From NCBI GenBank assembly GCA_032622095.1, contig CP136067.1, positions 81,370,705 to 81,434,704 on the forward strand: a DNA stretch of 64,000 nucleotides, read 5' to 3'. Origin of the DNA: Siphonodentalium dalli (taxonomy: Eukaryota; Mollusca; Scaphopoda; Gadilida; Siphonodentaliidae). The stretch's first letter is position 1. Every line of letters begins with the position of its first letter. The notes beneath the pieces are model-generated. The model searched no databases, had not been told where the DNA came from, and was given only the letters and a program-made list of their open reading frames with translations. Made by a program: the position numbers and the translations under genes. Shown here in pieces: positions 1 through 11,559 of the stretch.

Positions 1-780
1 ACATGTATATTGAATCAACGGATTCAGTGGTTTTGTCCATCAGTCTATAAAATTTGCGGGGAAAACATGGCCACAAGCAGTACACCCTGCTAAATTTCGA
101 ATTTGAATCAATTGGCGCATCCTGCAGCCAGCGTTTATTGGAGAACTTTTTCTCATGTGGATATTTTGGGTCACCGCTAGAAGTGAGCCATATTTTGTTC
201 TCAAACTGTCCTTGTGAAGACATCACTGCCAGCGGTGATCTTGAATTTTACTATTTTTATGGCTAAATAATTTGGTTGATCCTACAGACGACACCCCTTG
301 TCCGATCGTAACCAGATTCCACAATGATCTTCTGGATAACCAGGGTGAGAGTAATCTAATTTTCCCGAATTTCGTTAAAAAAACATTACCACAGGCAGCA
401 ATTTGGTATCTTACTGTTTGATCCTCTTTTGCATGTTTAGCAACTGTACAGACATATCCCTCATCTGATAGTCACCAAACTTCATATTGATCTTCGGGCT
501 GACAACTAGATGTGAGCTATCGAATGCTTTGAATTTTTTTGGAAAACATTGTCGCCAGCAGTCATCTTCTATTTTGGTTTTTATATACATGTATATCTCT
601 TCATTCGGATAGCCAGTATTACGTAGGTACTTCAACTTTCCGCATTCCTGTCATCATTTGAAATATAAAAATTTACCTGATACATGCACCCTTCAAAATT
701 TGTTTCGTCGTATCTATTTTAATGACCCGTATGGTAATATTGATACAGATATATTTGTCAAACATTTCTTTGTACAATAT
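1..780. other. Intergenic, nothing recognised
   Basis: AT-rich sequence. The short open frames here lack conserved motifs and splice context, and I see no gene or clear repeat boundary. Confidence 0.5.
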
Positions 781-782
781 AC

Positions 783-1244
783 AGGTATTTTCGGAGAATT
801 GCGCGATTTAACCTTGAATTGACCATTTTAAAGATGAACGTCATGTCGGGTCACGATTTGACCCGTCCAAAACACTCCCCGGACAAAAGTCACGACAAAA
901 GTACCCGTCGAAATCCGCCCGGCTTTACCCGATTTTACCTTGAATTGACAATTTTGAATGTCAAGATCAGGTCAGGGTCATTATTTGACCCACCCGAAAC
1001 ACTCCTGGGACAAAAGTAACAGTAGGTATTAAATTTCGTTGAAATACTTCCGTTTTACCAGAATTGACCTTGAATTGATCTTTTTGAATGTCAAAGTCAG
1101 GTAGGGATCAACATTTGATCCGTCCAAAATACTCCCTGGAAATAATTTCCCCTAGGTATCAAATTTCGTCAAATCTGTCCGGCAGTTTTCCCGGCCATAG
1201 CTAACAGACAAACAGACAGACAAATGTCCAAAATATATATTAAA
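783..1244 (-). mobile_element. Truncated Helitron-like element
   Basis: Read on the minus strand, it begins directly after the CTAG end of the neighbouring element with a TTTAATATATATTTTGGA head and a TCTGTCTG run. It continues into the 'gaccttgaattgacc' repeats shared with the elements at 43.6-44.2 kb and 55.5-56.8 kb. The 3' hairpin/CTAG end is missing, so I infer truncation near 783. Confidence 0.45.
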
Positions 1245-1614
1245 CTAGCTGATGTACTCGACTTCGTTCGGGCTATTTAGGGATTTTTTTTGTGATCGCC
1301 TCCATCTGGACAGTACCCAGTATATACAGCGTCTGGCCAAACTATTGTTCAATTGGTCCAGAAACATGCCTATATCAGCACGTCCGAGAACATGGTCCCA
1401 CGTGAAATTGGACCCGTCCATATTACTCCCGGGATCGAAGTAGTCGGATCGGTCAAGGTCCAGAAAGATGCCTACGAGCGAGGTCAAGTTGACACGTTAA
1501 ATACCAAATCCGAGTCGGATCAGTCGAGCAGTGTTAGAGTCTATAACACGTACACACATGCATTCATGCATACACACATACATACAGACAGGTGTTCCAA
1601 AAATGTATAATCGA
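1245..1614 (-). mobile_element. Helitron-like non-autonomous element
   Basis: On the minus strand it starts A|TCGATTATACATTTTTGG at 1614. It ends in CTAG at 1245-1248, followed by T, after a short hairpin-like 'cccgaacgaagtcg' block. TC..CTAG termini inserted between A and T, with a subterminal 3' hairpin, are the Helitron hallmark. The internal sequence is diverged and no protein is encoded. Confidence 0.5.
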
Positions 1615-3022
1615 TAGCTACAACAATTCTATGGTAGATAGTTCACGGCCGACCTGATGCATGCATCTTAGTTTTCTTGTAGTAAATTAGCAGGACTATG
1701 CGTGGGTGTCTTCCAGTCGGCGAACGACAATCGACAAAATAACCCTCCAGCGACATCAAGGGGAAGAATCCCACCAAACTTATTTCGAAATTTGCGAAAA
1801 ATGTCAGACGTGGACGTGGCGACCACCTGTCAGGAGGCAGCCTGAAACCAGTCAAACCCGATACACTTACACTCCTTATGCCTTTTTGTCAAATCCCCTG
1901 TCACGTCCTGATAACACACACATGCAAATTTTATGAAGTACATGCAACGAATCGTCTAAAACTAAGTACATTTTAAGTAAATATGCATTACCATTTAATA
2001 TAAATTGTTATCCGCACGTGACAGGGGATAGGTATTGTTATTGTAATCTGTCTCTGTACCATGTATATTGGAGGAGAGAATAAACATATATTACAGGGAC
2101 AGAGATTGTTTTGCGCGAAACTTTGACCTAAATGTTCAATAGTTGCTAAATTAATGACTGCGATGCCACATCAGTTGATGTAAACAGTATTTATTCCATA
2201 TAATTCAAATACAGTGCATGGTACAACATATGAAGCATGAATATTGGTTGTATGGAGGGGATCCGACATCAAGCATATTGCTTATGGGGGTCGTTTCCGA
2301 TTACGTGTGAATAGGCCCACACTGTGATAATGATGACATAATATTAGGTAATTGTGTTCATAATAATTTTTAGAAGATCGTTGTTGGTATATATGTTACT
2401 CAGCTATTCACAGTGTGTGCTGCATGGATCGATAGATATATCAAAATGAGATTTTTTTCCTTATGGAGTAATAAGAGGAAGAATATGATTGAAAATAGAT
2501 TTAGTATAGCGGAACGAAGTATATATAGGTATAGACAAGAGTGCGATGTGACATATCAAACGTTTGGGTGAGTCTGATATGCAGTATATGGAGGGGAGGT
2601 GTGGAATGTAAATGATAAGCTATTTCTTTTAATTTATGCACTAATTTTGTGTTCTGACCTAGCATTTTGGCATCCGAGCATCAGTTATAATAATAGAAAT
2701 AGGTTGACATTTATCTGATGTTAAAATTATAATCTTTTTTACTTTCGGTCAAAATTTGTGGCATGATTTGGAAAAGTTACCACCATAGCCGTTGTTAGGA
2801 GAGACATATCCAACAATTGTAAAGCTTGGGGTACCAGTAATGTTTTACAATTGCAGTCTAAATCGAATTATTCAGCTTTTGGTTTGGTTCTAAGGGGAAG
2901 TGTAGTTGGAAATTCATTGCTGGAAATGTCCAGACGGAAACTACTCTTTGGCGACCATATTTAAGTATAACATGTTAATTGCCAAGCCAAATAAAAAAAC
3001 GCACTGGACGGCCAGTGACAGT
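1615..3022. other. Intergenic with a dispersed repeat
   Basis: No gene is visible. Sequence near 2251-2330 ('tatggaggggatccgacatc', then 'cttatgggggtcgt') recurs in diverged form at 52353-52421, so it belongs to a dispersed repeat family of unknown type. Confidence 0.4.
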
Positions 3023-3026
3023 TTAA

Positions 3027-3226
3027 CCCTTTCAGTGCCAAGTCTGATTTTTGTATCAACCCATATTTCCTTGATCATTTTTCAAATGTATTGATTATAA
3101 TAATGTGATACATTGATGGAAATAGCTCTAAGAGCTCTTTCCATCAATGTATCACATTATTATAATCAATAAATTTGAAAAATGATCACGGAAACATGGG
3201 TTGATACAAAAATCGGACTGGAAGGG
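3027..3226. mobile_element. TTAA-flanked palindromic MITE
   Basis: TTAA at 3023-3026 and 3227-3230 flank an almost complete palindrome. The arms start CCCTTTCAGTGCCAAG and run through 'tttttgtatcaacccat' to a centre near 3130 (agctctaagagct). TTAA duplications are typical of piggyBac/Kolobok-type transposons. A related element with the same CCCTTTCAGTGCCA ends lies at 46703-47077. Confidence 0.8.
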
Positions 3227-3540
3227 TTAATGCGCAATATGCATAACTCACTGAGCCATCATCGACTCAAAGCACTGCTAACATGACAACGATAGTGTGC
3301 ACAGTCCATAAATATGGCTGAAAAAATTATTGTGGTATATATTTTTATTCATAGCACCAAATTAAATTATGTTAAACCTTATGTTAACTTATCATATAAA
3401 AACATGACGTTAACGTTTGCGATTCGCCATACACCATTTGAACACCAAAAACGACACCGTATGTATATACATATATCTGAGACCCCAGGGCAAAAATACG
3501 GAGATTCCGTTTGTTGGTCGTGGTTTGCGGTGTGACTAAT

Positions 3541-3605
3541 TACCGCCCGGGGACCGCCCGAGACCGCCCGGGGACCGCCCGGGGACCGCCCGGGACCGCC
3601 CGGGC
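3541..3605. repeat. GC-rich (accgcccgggg)n tip repeat, left
   Basis: Several imperfect copies of a 10-15 base 'ggggaccgcccg' unit sit just inside the left terminus. A mirror-image block (gggcggtcccc)n is at 18238-18310. Confidence 0.8.
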
Positions 3606-5838
3606 GGCCCAACGAGCCCGTGGACACAATATCTCGACGGTATAACGTAGCGACATGCCACCTGAGGGCAACATAGAAAAATTTACTCGCTCGCTCGTCT
3701 CCGGCCGGTCATATTAACCCCACAAATGCCGATATTGGCTAAAAGAGCCTGGGTGATTACTGGTGTCTTCGTGTGTGTTCAGACAGATTATTTTGGTGAT
3801 TCTCGGTAGTGCAATAAGTGCAATACACCTGAGTGTTAATTCCATGTATTGAATCGTTGACGCGTCCACGGCCGATGTTATTAACCCCTAAAATTCCGGT
3901 AAAATAGTGTATAAACAAAAGAACCTTGGAACCGCCCGGGACCGCCCGGGCGGCCCCATGGGCCCGTGGACACTATATCTCGACGTTATAACATAGCGAC
4001 ATACCCCAAGAGGTCAACATACAAAATGTTACTCCCTCGCTCGACCCCGGCCGGCGTTATTAGCCCCTCAAAATCCGATAAAATGGTAAATAGACAAAAA
4101 GAACATTAGGACCGCCCGGGACCGCCCGGGTGGCCCCACGTGCCCGTGGACACAATATCTCGACGTTATAACGTAGCGATATACCCCATGAGGTCAACCT
4201 AGAAAACGTTGCTCGCTCGCTCGACCCCGGCCGGTGTTATTAACCCCTCAAAATCATACAAAATGGTATATAGACAAAAAGAACATTGGGACCGCCCGGG
4301 ACCGCCCGGTGGCCCCACGTGCCCGGGGACACAATATCTCGACGTTATAACGTAGCGACATACCCCATGAGGTCAACCTAGAAAATGTTACTCGCTCGCT
4401 CGACCCCGGCCGGTGTTATTAACCCCCCAAAATCCAACAAAATGGTTTATAAACAAAAATAACATTGGGACCGCCCGGGACCGCCCGGGAGGCCCCATGG
4501 GCCCGTGGACACTATATCTCGACGTTATAACGTAGCGACATACCTCACGAGGTCAACATACAAAATGGTACTCGCTCGCTCGACTCCGGCCGGTGTTATT
4601 AACCCCTCAACATCCGATAAAATGGTATATAAACAAAAATAACATTGGGACCGCCCGGGACCGCCCGGGAGGCCCCATGGGCTCGTGGACACTATATCTC
4701 GACGTTATAACGTAGCGACATACCCCATGAGGTCAACCTAGAAAATGGTACTCGCTCGCTCGACCCCGGCCGGTGTTATTAACCCCTCAAAATCCGATAA
4801 AATGGTAAATAGACACAAAGAACATTAGGACCGCCCGGGACCGCCCGGGTGGCCCCACGTGCCCGTGGACACAATATCTCGACATTATAACGTAGCGACA
4901 TAACCCACGAGGACAACCTATAAAATGTTACTCGCTCGCTCGACTTCGGCCGGTGTTATTAACCCCTCAAAATCCGATAAAATGGTATATAAACAAAAAG
5001 AACATTGGGACCGCCCGAAACCGCCCGGGAGGCCCCATGGGCCCGTGGACACTATATCTCGACGTTATAACGTAGCGACATACCCCATGAGGTCAACCTA
5101 GAAAATGTTACTCGCTCGCTCGACCCCGGCCGGTGTTATTAACCCCTCAAAATCCGATAAAATGGTATATAAACAATAAGAACATTGGGACCGCCCGGGA
5201 CCGCCCGGGAGGCCCCATGGGCCTGTGGACACTATATCTCGACGTTATAACGTAGCGACATACCCCACGAGGTCAACCTACAAAATGGTACTCGCTCGCT
5301 CGACTCCGGCCGGTGTTATTAACCCCTCAAAATCCGATAAAATGGTATATAAACAAAAAGAACATTGGGACCGCCCGGGACCGCCCGAGACCGCCCGGGA
5401 GGGCCCATGGGCCCGTGGACACTATATCTCGACGTTATAACGTAGCGACATACCCCACGAGGTCAACCTACAAAATGGTACTCGCTCGCTCGACTCCGGC
5501 CGGTGTTATTAACCCCTCAAAATCCGATAAAATGGTATATAAACAAAAAGAACATTGGGACCGCCCGGAACCGCCCGGGAGGCCCCATGGGCCCGTGGAC
5601 ACTATATCTCGACGTTATGACGTAGCGACATACCCCACGAGGTCAACCTACAAAATGGTACCCGCTCGCTCGACCCCGGCCGGTGTTATTAACCCCTCAA
5701 CATCCGATAAAATGGTATATAAACAAAAAGAACATTGGGACCGCCCGGGACCGCCCGGGAGGCCCCATGGGCCCGTGGACACTATATCTCGACATTATAA
5801 CGTAGCGACATACCCCACGATGTCAACCTAGAAAATCT
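3606..5838 (+). repeat. Left satellite array, ~180-bp unit
   Basis: About twelve units repeat at 180-bp spacing (for example the 'gtggacactatatctcgacg' box near 4506, 4686, 4866, 5046 and 5226). Each unit has a palindromic 'gaccgcccgggaccgcccgg' box, a 'ctcgctcgctcgac' box and a 'tattaacccctcaaaatcc' box. The terminal block at ~3720-3900 interrupts the first unit. Because 180 is divisible by three, the array keeps open frames of up to 172 codons. I treat these as artefacts. Confidence 0.9.
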
Positions 5839-6012
5839 TACTCGCTCACTCGACTCCGGTCGGTATTATTAACCCCTAAAAATCCAATATTGGATAAGAG
5901 GGCACGGACAGCTCGGTGTCTTCTTTTGATTTCAAACAGCATATTTTGATGATGCATGGTAGTGCAATACCACCTGATAGTGACTTCCAGATATTGACTC
6001 GCTGACGCGTCA
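5838..6012 (+). repeat. Diverged internal copy of the element terminus
   Basis: After the last left-arm unit, the sequence follows the terminal block in diverged form: cggt..attattaaccc, 'atattggataagagggc', 'ggtgtcttc', 'ggtagtgcaata', 'gctgacgcgtc'. It marks the inner edge of the left arm. Confidence 0.65.
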
Positions 6013-6431
6013 ACACAAAATACCGTATCACCATAAATATTCGGCTCTACATGATCGTAAATATCGCAATTTTCTTGAATGTTTTCAATAAAAATTAATA
6101 ACTTTACACCTATAATTTTTATATTTTGACACGAGCGGGTGTAATTGTGTTGATTTCGACAGCAACTGCTTGTCTGAAGAGAGCCGCGGCAGCTGTTTGA
6201 ATGTGTTGATATCAATTAGCAGTAAAACGGTATCGCAATTGTTATATTGTATACATTGTAAGACATATTGGCGGATTTAAACCGAAACTGTGTTTTCATA
6301 ACACTTGGGGAAGACGAACAGGTAATCTCATGACAACAGCGGAGATTTGCGATGAGGTTTCCGTGTTTTTATTGCAATCGAAAATGGTCGTAATCCCAAA
6401 ATCTTCTTGGTGCTAGACAATAACGATCGAG
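6013..6431. other. Core of the element, possible promoter region
   Basis: Unique AT-rich sequence between the left arm and the first PHD-OTU exon. It is where a promoter would be expected, but I recognise no defined core promoter motif. Confidence 0.3.
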
Positions 6432-6651
6432 ATGACGAAGAGAGTATTTGTGATATTGGAAACCCGTGTACTTAATTTGCTTACCGACCAATCACACGAT
6501 ATTACGTTATGGGGTAGATTATATATTATCGTGTGTGAATTAAAAATAAAATATAATTTTAAATATCTTAAAATCATGCGACCACGTATTCGATTCACGC
6601 TTCCATCCATGGTGCTGTATCCGTGTTCCGTCTGCTCTACTGAAGCTGAAG
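6432..6651 (+). CDS. PHD-OTU gene, exon 1 (start of PHD finger)
   Basis: The open frame from ATG 6432 (alternative in-frame ATG 6576) ends with PCSVCSTEAE and a clean GT donor at 6652 (gtgagt), phase 1. The C-x2-C pair is the first zinc ligand pair of a PHD finger completed by the next exon. The first ~48 codons are hydrophobic and AT-rich with no domain, so the later ATG at 6576 is equally plausible. Zinc-binding PHD fingers usually read histone tails. Here the domain is fused to an OTU domain inside a transposon-like element. Confidence 0.65.
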
Positions 6652-7129
6652 GTGAGTAAATATATTGTATATGACCATATTACATATTATATATTTTCTT
6701 TATTTGCTCCACATATGGAGAGTATGATGACCTCCATCACCGGGAATAATGTTTTCAGTCCTTGCCCAACAGGTCGTGGGTTGGGTTGCAATATGGGGAG
6801 GCACTTCGACCATGCAGGAAAATCATATTATACATGTCCAGTTGACATCAGATGTCTTAAAAGGGCACTAATTATTAATAAAATAAAAACATTAATTATA
6901 TAACCAAAATTGTTGAAATCTAATCGGTGAAAATTGAAACATGTGGGTAAAATTGGCCCATGGCGTGTCAAGAGAAAAGGGCACTAAGTATTGGTAAAAT
7001 AAAATAATTAAATTTATAACCAAAATTGTTGCAATCTGATCGGTGAGAATTGAAACATGTGGGTGAAATTAGCCCACAGCGTGTCAAGAGTTATAGATGC
7101 TGTTGACTTCAGACGACTTAAAGGGGCAA

Positions 7130-7353
7130 ATACGATCAATAAACGCTCTGTATTGGTCATAATATGATAATATTCCAGGCATGTATAAATTGGTGCGTTA
7201 GATTAGACTAGTCGAACCTTAAATAGTGACTTTTCAATTTCTATAAGTGGAGATAGACCTGCGGAACAAATATATGTGATCTGATTTGGTTTGTGGGGGG
7301 GGGGGGGTAACGTTTCCCCCCCGAACGCGGCCAGTGGCGAGCTAACCTGCTAG
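7130..7353 (+). mobile_element. 3' end of a Helitron-like element
   Basis: It ends 'gcggccagtggcgagctaacctg' (short hairpin GCC-agt-GGC), then CTAG at 7350-7353. The next element starts immediately. The start near 7130 is a guess, as the left boundary is not visible. Confidence 0.45.
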
Positions 7354-7759
7354 TCTATACTATATATTTTGAGACTTCGTATATATATGTGTCCTCGATA
7401 GAATTGAAAACGGCTGACTCGATTGAGCTCAAACTTCCCATCTAATGGTAAAATCGCTAGGGAATCGTCGTCGCGGCGTTTTGGAGAAGCTCTCATTGAA
7501 AAAAAAAAATTAAATTAAAAAACAAAATGCGTGTTGTGTAATTCTTATGTCTGTCGTTCCTAGGAAGGGGGAGATTTTCATCGGGTCAGTTTCTGCCCGA
7601 TGTACCGTAAATCATACCTATTATAGAACGGGTACCATCATTTCTCTTGATTAAAAAGGCAGAATTAACTCATTGAAAGAAAAAAATTTAAAAAAGGCAG
7701 AATTAAAAAAACAAGTCATGTGTCTGACCAACCACGCCAGTGGCTGGCTAACCTGCTAG
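7354..7759 (+). mobile_element. Helitron-like element, 406 bp
   Basis: It starts TCTATACTATATATTTTGAG directly after the preceding CTAG and ends with a GCCAG-tgg-CTGGC hairpin, 'taacctg', then CTAG at 7756-7759, followed by T. Internally it shares 'ggctgactcgattgagctca' and 'cgtcgcggcgttttggagaa' with the copy at 10064-10696. It has no coding capacity. Confidence 0.65.
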
Positions 7760-8592
7760 TTCAATATATAGAAGGCAGAATAGCCAATTATGTACATCAA
7801 CCATAACTTGACTAGAATCCCAATTGTGAATTTTTGTGAAATTTTATACCGAATTCTGTAAAAATCGAATTTTTTTAACATCATATTTTCAACCTCTGGC
7901 GTCCATTTTGGCAGCCATCTTGGAGAAGGAGTTTCAAATTTGAATTATAAAAGTGTCATTGTGTCTAACCCATGGAACAAACTACCGACGACTCGGATTC
8001 AATTAGAATTAGACTCGAGTTTAATTCATAATCCGTCTGTTGAAACAAACGTCGAATTTAATTCAAGACGAATCTAAATGATTTCTTAAAATGGCATAAA
8101 GCGTTTCTGAGGATTTTGGTCAAAACGGCTAAATTATGAAGTTATATATAAATTCTAGAACGTAACATTTAGTGAGAAAATGTGGCTTTTGATTTCTAAG
8201 CGACGAAAGTAATGTTAATTTTCTGAGGAGTGGAAATTATTGATTTTATATCGCTATTTCGTAGGGATTTGACACCTATTTTAGGTCGGACATGATTCTT
8301 TAGGTGGTATTTTGTTCTGAACTTGTCTGAGAGATATCAGGTCCAGTTTATTTTATACGAAAACGTTGTACCTTTTTAACAATTTAATAGCAAGTTGAGA
8401 ACAACGCTGTATAACACTATGTTGTGTCAGTATATGCCTATCTAAAACCACGTGGTAAAATAAACATGTATGGCGGGCAGGGACGTATAGCTAGAGGGTC
8501 TCCAAGGTGCATAATTCAATTAGAACCCCGCTTGGCTGTTCCTTCACACGCGTGGATCAGTAGACTTGTGATCATGCACTGAGTCGTCGGTT
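7760..8592. other. Core sequence with diverged MITE remnants
   Basis: Intron of the PHD-OTU gene. At 7970-8080, 'ccatggaacaaactaccgac' and 'gaaacaaacgtcgaattt' resemble the ends of the MITE at 8593-8943, indicating an older, decayed copy. Confidence 0.45.
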
Positions 8593-8943
8593 ACCCTTGG
8601 AACAAACGTCACACTACCGACGACTCGAATTAAATTATTATTATTTGAATTCGAGTCGACAAAAGTGCGACTTTTGTTTCAAATAAATGCGAGTAGACCC
8701 ACTACGGACGAAGCATGCGTGTGGTCAACACGAATTTAATTGCTGGTGCGTCTGAGATCCGTGTTTGAAACAAACGTCGCATCACCGTCGACTCGAATTT
8801 ATATCTGAGAAATGCAAACGAGCTGCATATAATGATATGCTAATGAGGGAATTCAATTGAAACTGGAAGGCATCAACGAGCATGACGTAATTTGGTGATA
8901 TTTGAATTCGAGTCGACGGAAGTGGGACGTTTGTTCCAAGGGT
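8593..8943. mobile_element. MITE with ACCCTTGGAACAAACGTC ends
   Basis: The left end ACCCTTGGAACAAACGTC is matched in inverted form at 8926-8943. The arms continue through 'gacgactcgaatt' and 'aattcgagtcgac'. Internal direct copies of 'aaacaaacgtcgca' (near 8769) suggest nested or duplicated termini. It lies in the first PHD-OTU intron. Confidence 0.65.
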
Positions 8944-9469
8944 GAGCTTCACGAAAATATATACAATTTACTAGAGTTCCCGCTATAATTGCCATCAAAC
9001 TAACTAAGTTCCTAGTCTAAAAAACGGCATCCGTCATGGCCGCCATCTTGTCTGGAGTCTACACGGCCACTTTTTTTCTTGTTGACATTGCTTTAAAGTT
9101 TAAGGACATGATAGAGAACAAAATTAGTGGGGTCAAGTTAGGTCCCAAGTGGGCACAAGGGTAACCCTATTAGCTCCCGGACTATATGCCAATATATACA
9201 TCTTTTTGTGGCCGGCCTCTTGATCGCGCAGTTCGACTTTTAAACTAATAAACCGGAAAAACCATAAAACATACATGGGACGATGGAATTTTATAATTTG
9301 GGCTACAGTATATATACACGCGGGCGTGCTAATTACGCAAACATGTAAAACCAGAATGTTATGTATATTTTTACATAACATTTATGAGACCAATTGGAGA
9401 AGAGAAACATTTGTATTTTCATCATATTACCCAATGCAGTTGATCATTCCACAACACTTTGATATGTGC

Positions 9470-9490
9470 AGCAGCGGGTCGCCCTGCTAG
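9470..9490 (+). mobile_element. Isolated Helitron-like 3' terminus
   Basis: 'gcgggtcgccctgCTAG' followed by T matches the CTAG terminus of neighbouring Helitron-like elements. The 5' boundary is not recognisable. Confidence 0.35.
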
Positions 9491-9589
9491 TTTCAAATAT
9501 TCAGACTGGAGTGTACATTCTGATGTCATTGTGTAATCTATATTTCGCGTTCTCATCAATTAATTAATCGTATTTATTTTCTTTGATAG

Positions 9590-9728
9590 GTACACAAGCA
9601 GTCCTTTGCAATTCGTGTTGCAAATGGGTCCACGACTCATGTGTCCCCATGAGTCCAACACAGTACGTCAAGTGGGGGAAAACGGACGTAGAATTTCTCT
9701 GCCCGAAGTGTGTTTCCTGGTCTGGCAG
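9590..9728 (+). CDS. PHD-OTU gene, exon 2 (rest of PHD finger)
   Basis: The acceptor 'tttgatag' precedes the exon and the donor is gtaagc at 9729. The phase-1 entry joins exon 1 exactly (split Gly). It encodes VLCNSCCKWVHDSC, then 27 residues, then CPKC. With exon 1 this gives C-x2-C, C-x2-C, H-x3-C, C-x2-C, a full PHD ligand set of eight zinc ligands. The exon leaves in phase 2, matching exon 3. Confidence 0.8.
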
Positions 9729-10063
9729 GTAAGCTTATGACATGAACTAAATATTGCCACTGTTCGAATAGAATTTGAAAAAAAAAGAGAATTGGGGCTT
9801 TTAAATCTCTGTGAAAGTTCCACAGCGGGGAGGGATGTTTCCCTGGGATTTCCAGGGATTTGGTGTACTTGGTCACACAACCACTGTGATAAGATTGCTA
9901 CCACCAGAACTGCCTCCTGGCAGTTTGCTCAGAAGTTGAAAAAAATGGTTGCTGATTTTGATTATTATGGCATAAACAGAGTGGTCAGAAAAACGAATTA
10001 TACACGCACAAAGAAATTGTATTTATTCTCCAGCTCGTTATGGTTTCTTAATTCTTTCTTAAT
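9729..10063. other. Second intron of the PHD-OTU gene, 5' part
   Basis: Intronic sequence between the PHD exon and the nested Helitron-like element. No conserved coding segment was recognised. Confidence 0.4.
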
Positions 10064-10696
10064 TCTCCTATATATTTTGAGAACTACGTATATATATACA
10101 TAGTCGCTATAGACTCCAAAACGGCTGGACAGATTGAGCTCAAACTTCCTATCTATGGGTAAAAATCAACGGGAATGATCGTCGCGGCGTTTTGGAGAAG
10201 CGCCGACCACCCGTTCTTCACTTCCAGTCACAAAAACGGCACTGCGTGGTTAATCGGGTTGATAGATAAGAGCGTTCCTATCCGCAGTGTAGTTGATAAA
10301 GAGCGTATGTGCGTAATGTGATTATTACGTCTGTGCACGGGCGTCAGCGTCGGTATCCAGACATGAGCGTGTTGTGTGATTCTTACGTACTTAGGGCTTC
10401 ATAGGAACGGGGATCGGGTCAGTTTTTCCGCCCTAGGTGATCTTCACCTTGAAACGGTAACCCAAAAATAATATATATGTGTGTGTGACCTACGGGAAGT
10501 GTCATGGGCGGTTTAAATTGTGACCCTGACCTGACCTTGACAATGATCAATTCAAGGTCAAATCGGGTAAAACTGGCGGATTTCGACGAATTGAAAAAAA
10601 CATTAATTAAAATAATTAATTAATTAAAAAAATGAAAAACGTTTGTTCGAACAAAGCCACGAGACGAACCACGCCAATGGCGGGCTAACCTGCTAG
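10064..10696 (+). mobile_element. Helitron-like element, 633 bp
   Basis: It starts TCTCCTATATATTTTGAG and ends with a CGCC-aat-GGCG hairpin, 'ggctaacctg', then CTAG at 10693-10696, followed by T. It shares its interior with the element at 7354-7759 and inserts extra sequence, including the 'gaccttgacaatgatcaatt' motif known from the other Helitron-like family here. Confidence 0.65.
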
Positions 10697-10942
10697 TAAG
10701 ATATAAAAGAGAAAATCGGTCTGTCCGTGTTTTTCTCCGCGATCCCCTGGGACGATTTAAACCACCAAATTTGGACTGGTGACTTCGGGTATACCCCGGC
10801 CCATGTTATAACGGGCTTTTTATTTTTGCAAGAGATGTAAATGTGTGCTTCGTGTGACCGTTTGTACAATGGATGCAGTCCGATATGGTCCAGTATATTA
10901 TAAATAAACGACCACTAATCACTACTTTCTTGAATTTTTCAG

Positions 10943-11469
10943 CCAGTACTCGTTCTCCTCAGCGTTAACCAGAATTGTTGACTCGACCAAAAGCCAATCA
11001 AACCAGCTGCAACTTCGACTCCGAACAGAGATAGCCCTTCTTGACCAGTATCACAACGACCTTCCCACTCGCATACCACCAAGTCCAAAAGACCACACTG
11101 TCGACACAGTTTCCAAGAGTGTGTTGCAGAAGTGTCAACCATCCGTTCTCAACGACTATGTTCCGTTAACAACATTCGGCGATGGCAACTGTTTATTCCG
11201 TGCAAGTTCCATCGCATTGTTCGGGACTGATTCTCACCACTTACAGCTCAGATATAGAACATGGCTCGAACTCGCAGAACATCCTGAACATTATGATGTC
11301 AGTCACCGTAGATACTCTTCACCGTTGCAGAATGATCAACGTATTGTTCTTGGCGAGTACAACCAGTATATCAAGGACACCCCCGTTCAGGACTCGTGGT
11401 GCGACATCAACCACATGCTTGCGTTAAGTGCTGTCCTTGGTATCACAATCCAAAGTTTCTTTCCACCAG
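10943..11469 (+). CDS. PHD-OTU gene, exon 3 (OTU-like protease domain)
   Basis: The acceptor 'tgaatttttcag' joins exon 2 with matching phase (2 to 1) and the donor is gttagt at 11470. It encodes 175 codons: a ~60-residue helical lead-in, then FGDGNCLFRA, the OTU catalytic loop with nucleophile Cys, then HHLQLRYRTWLELAEHPEHYD and SWCDINHMLALSAVLGITI. This order matches OTU/vertnin-like proteins. OTU enzymes cleave ubiquitin or related conjugates, and the Asp and Cys of the active site are present. The C-terminal catalytic His would lie downstream and is not seen. The element context suggests transposon cargo rather than a housekeeping gene. Confidence 0.82.
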
Positions 11470-11559
11470 GTTAGTCATTTAAATGTCACTTGAAGGGACG
11501 GACGACCTTCCGTGTAGGTTATAAACTAGAAATAATATTATCAACTTATGATAATTTCC

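Noticed and set aside
5313..5831. 172-codon open frame in the left satellite array (and similar 107-140-codon frames at 13.1-17.5 kb)
   Set aside because: They follow the 180-bp tandem unit, occur in many copies, and have no domain. An open frame is expected when the period is divisible by three.
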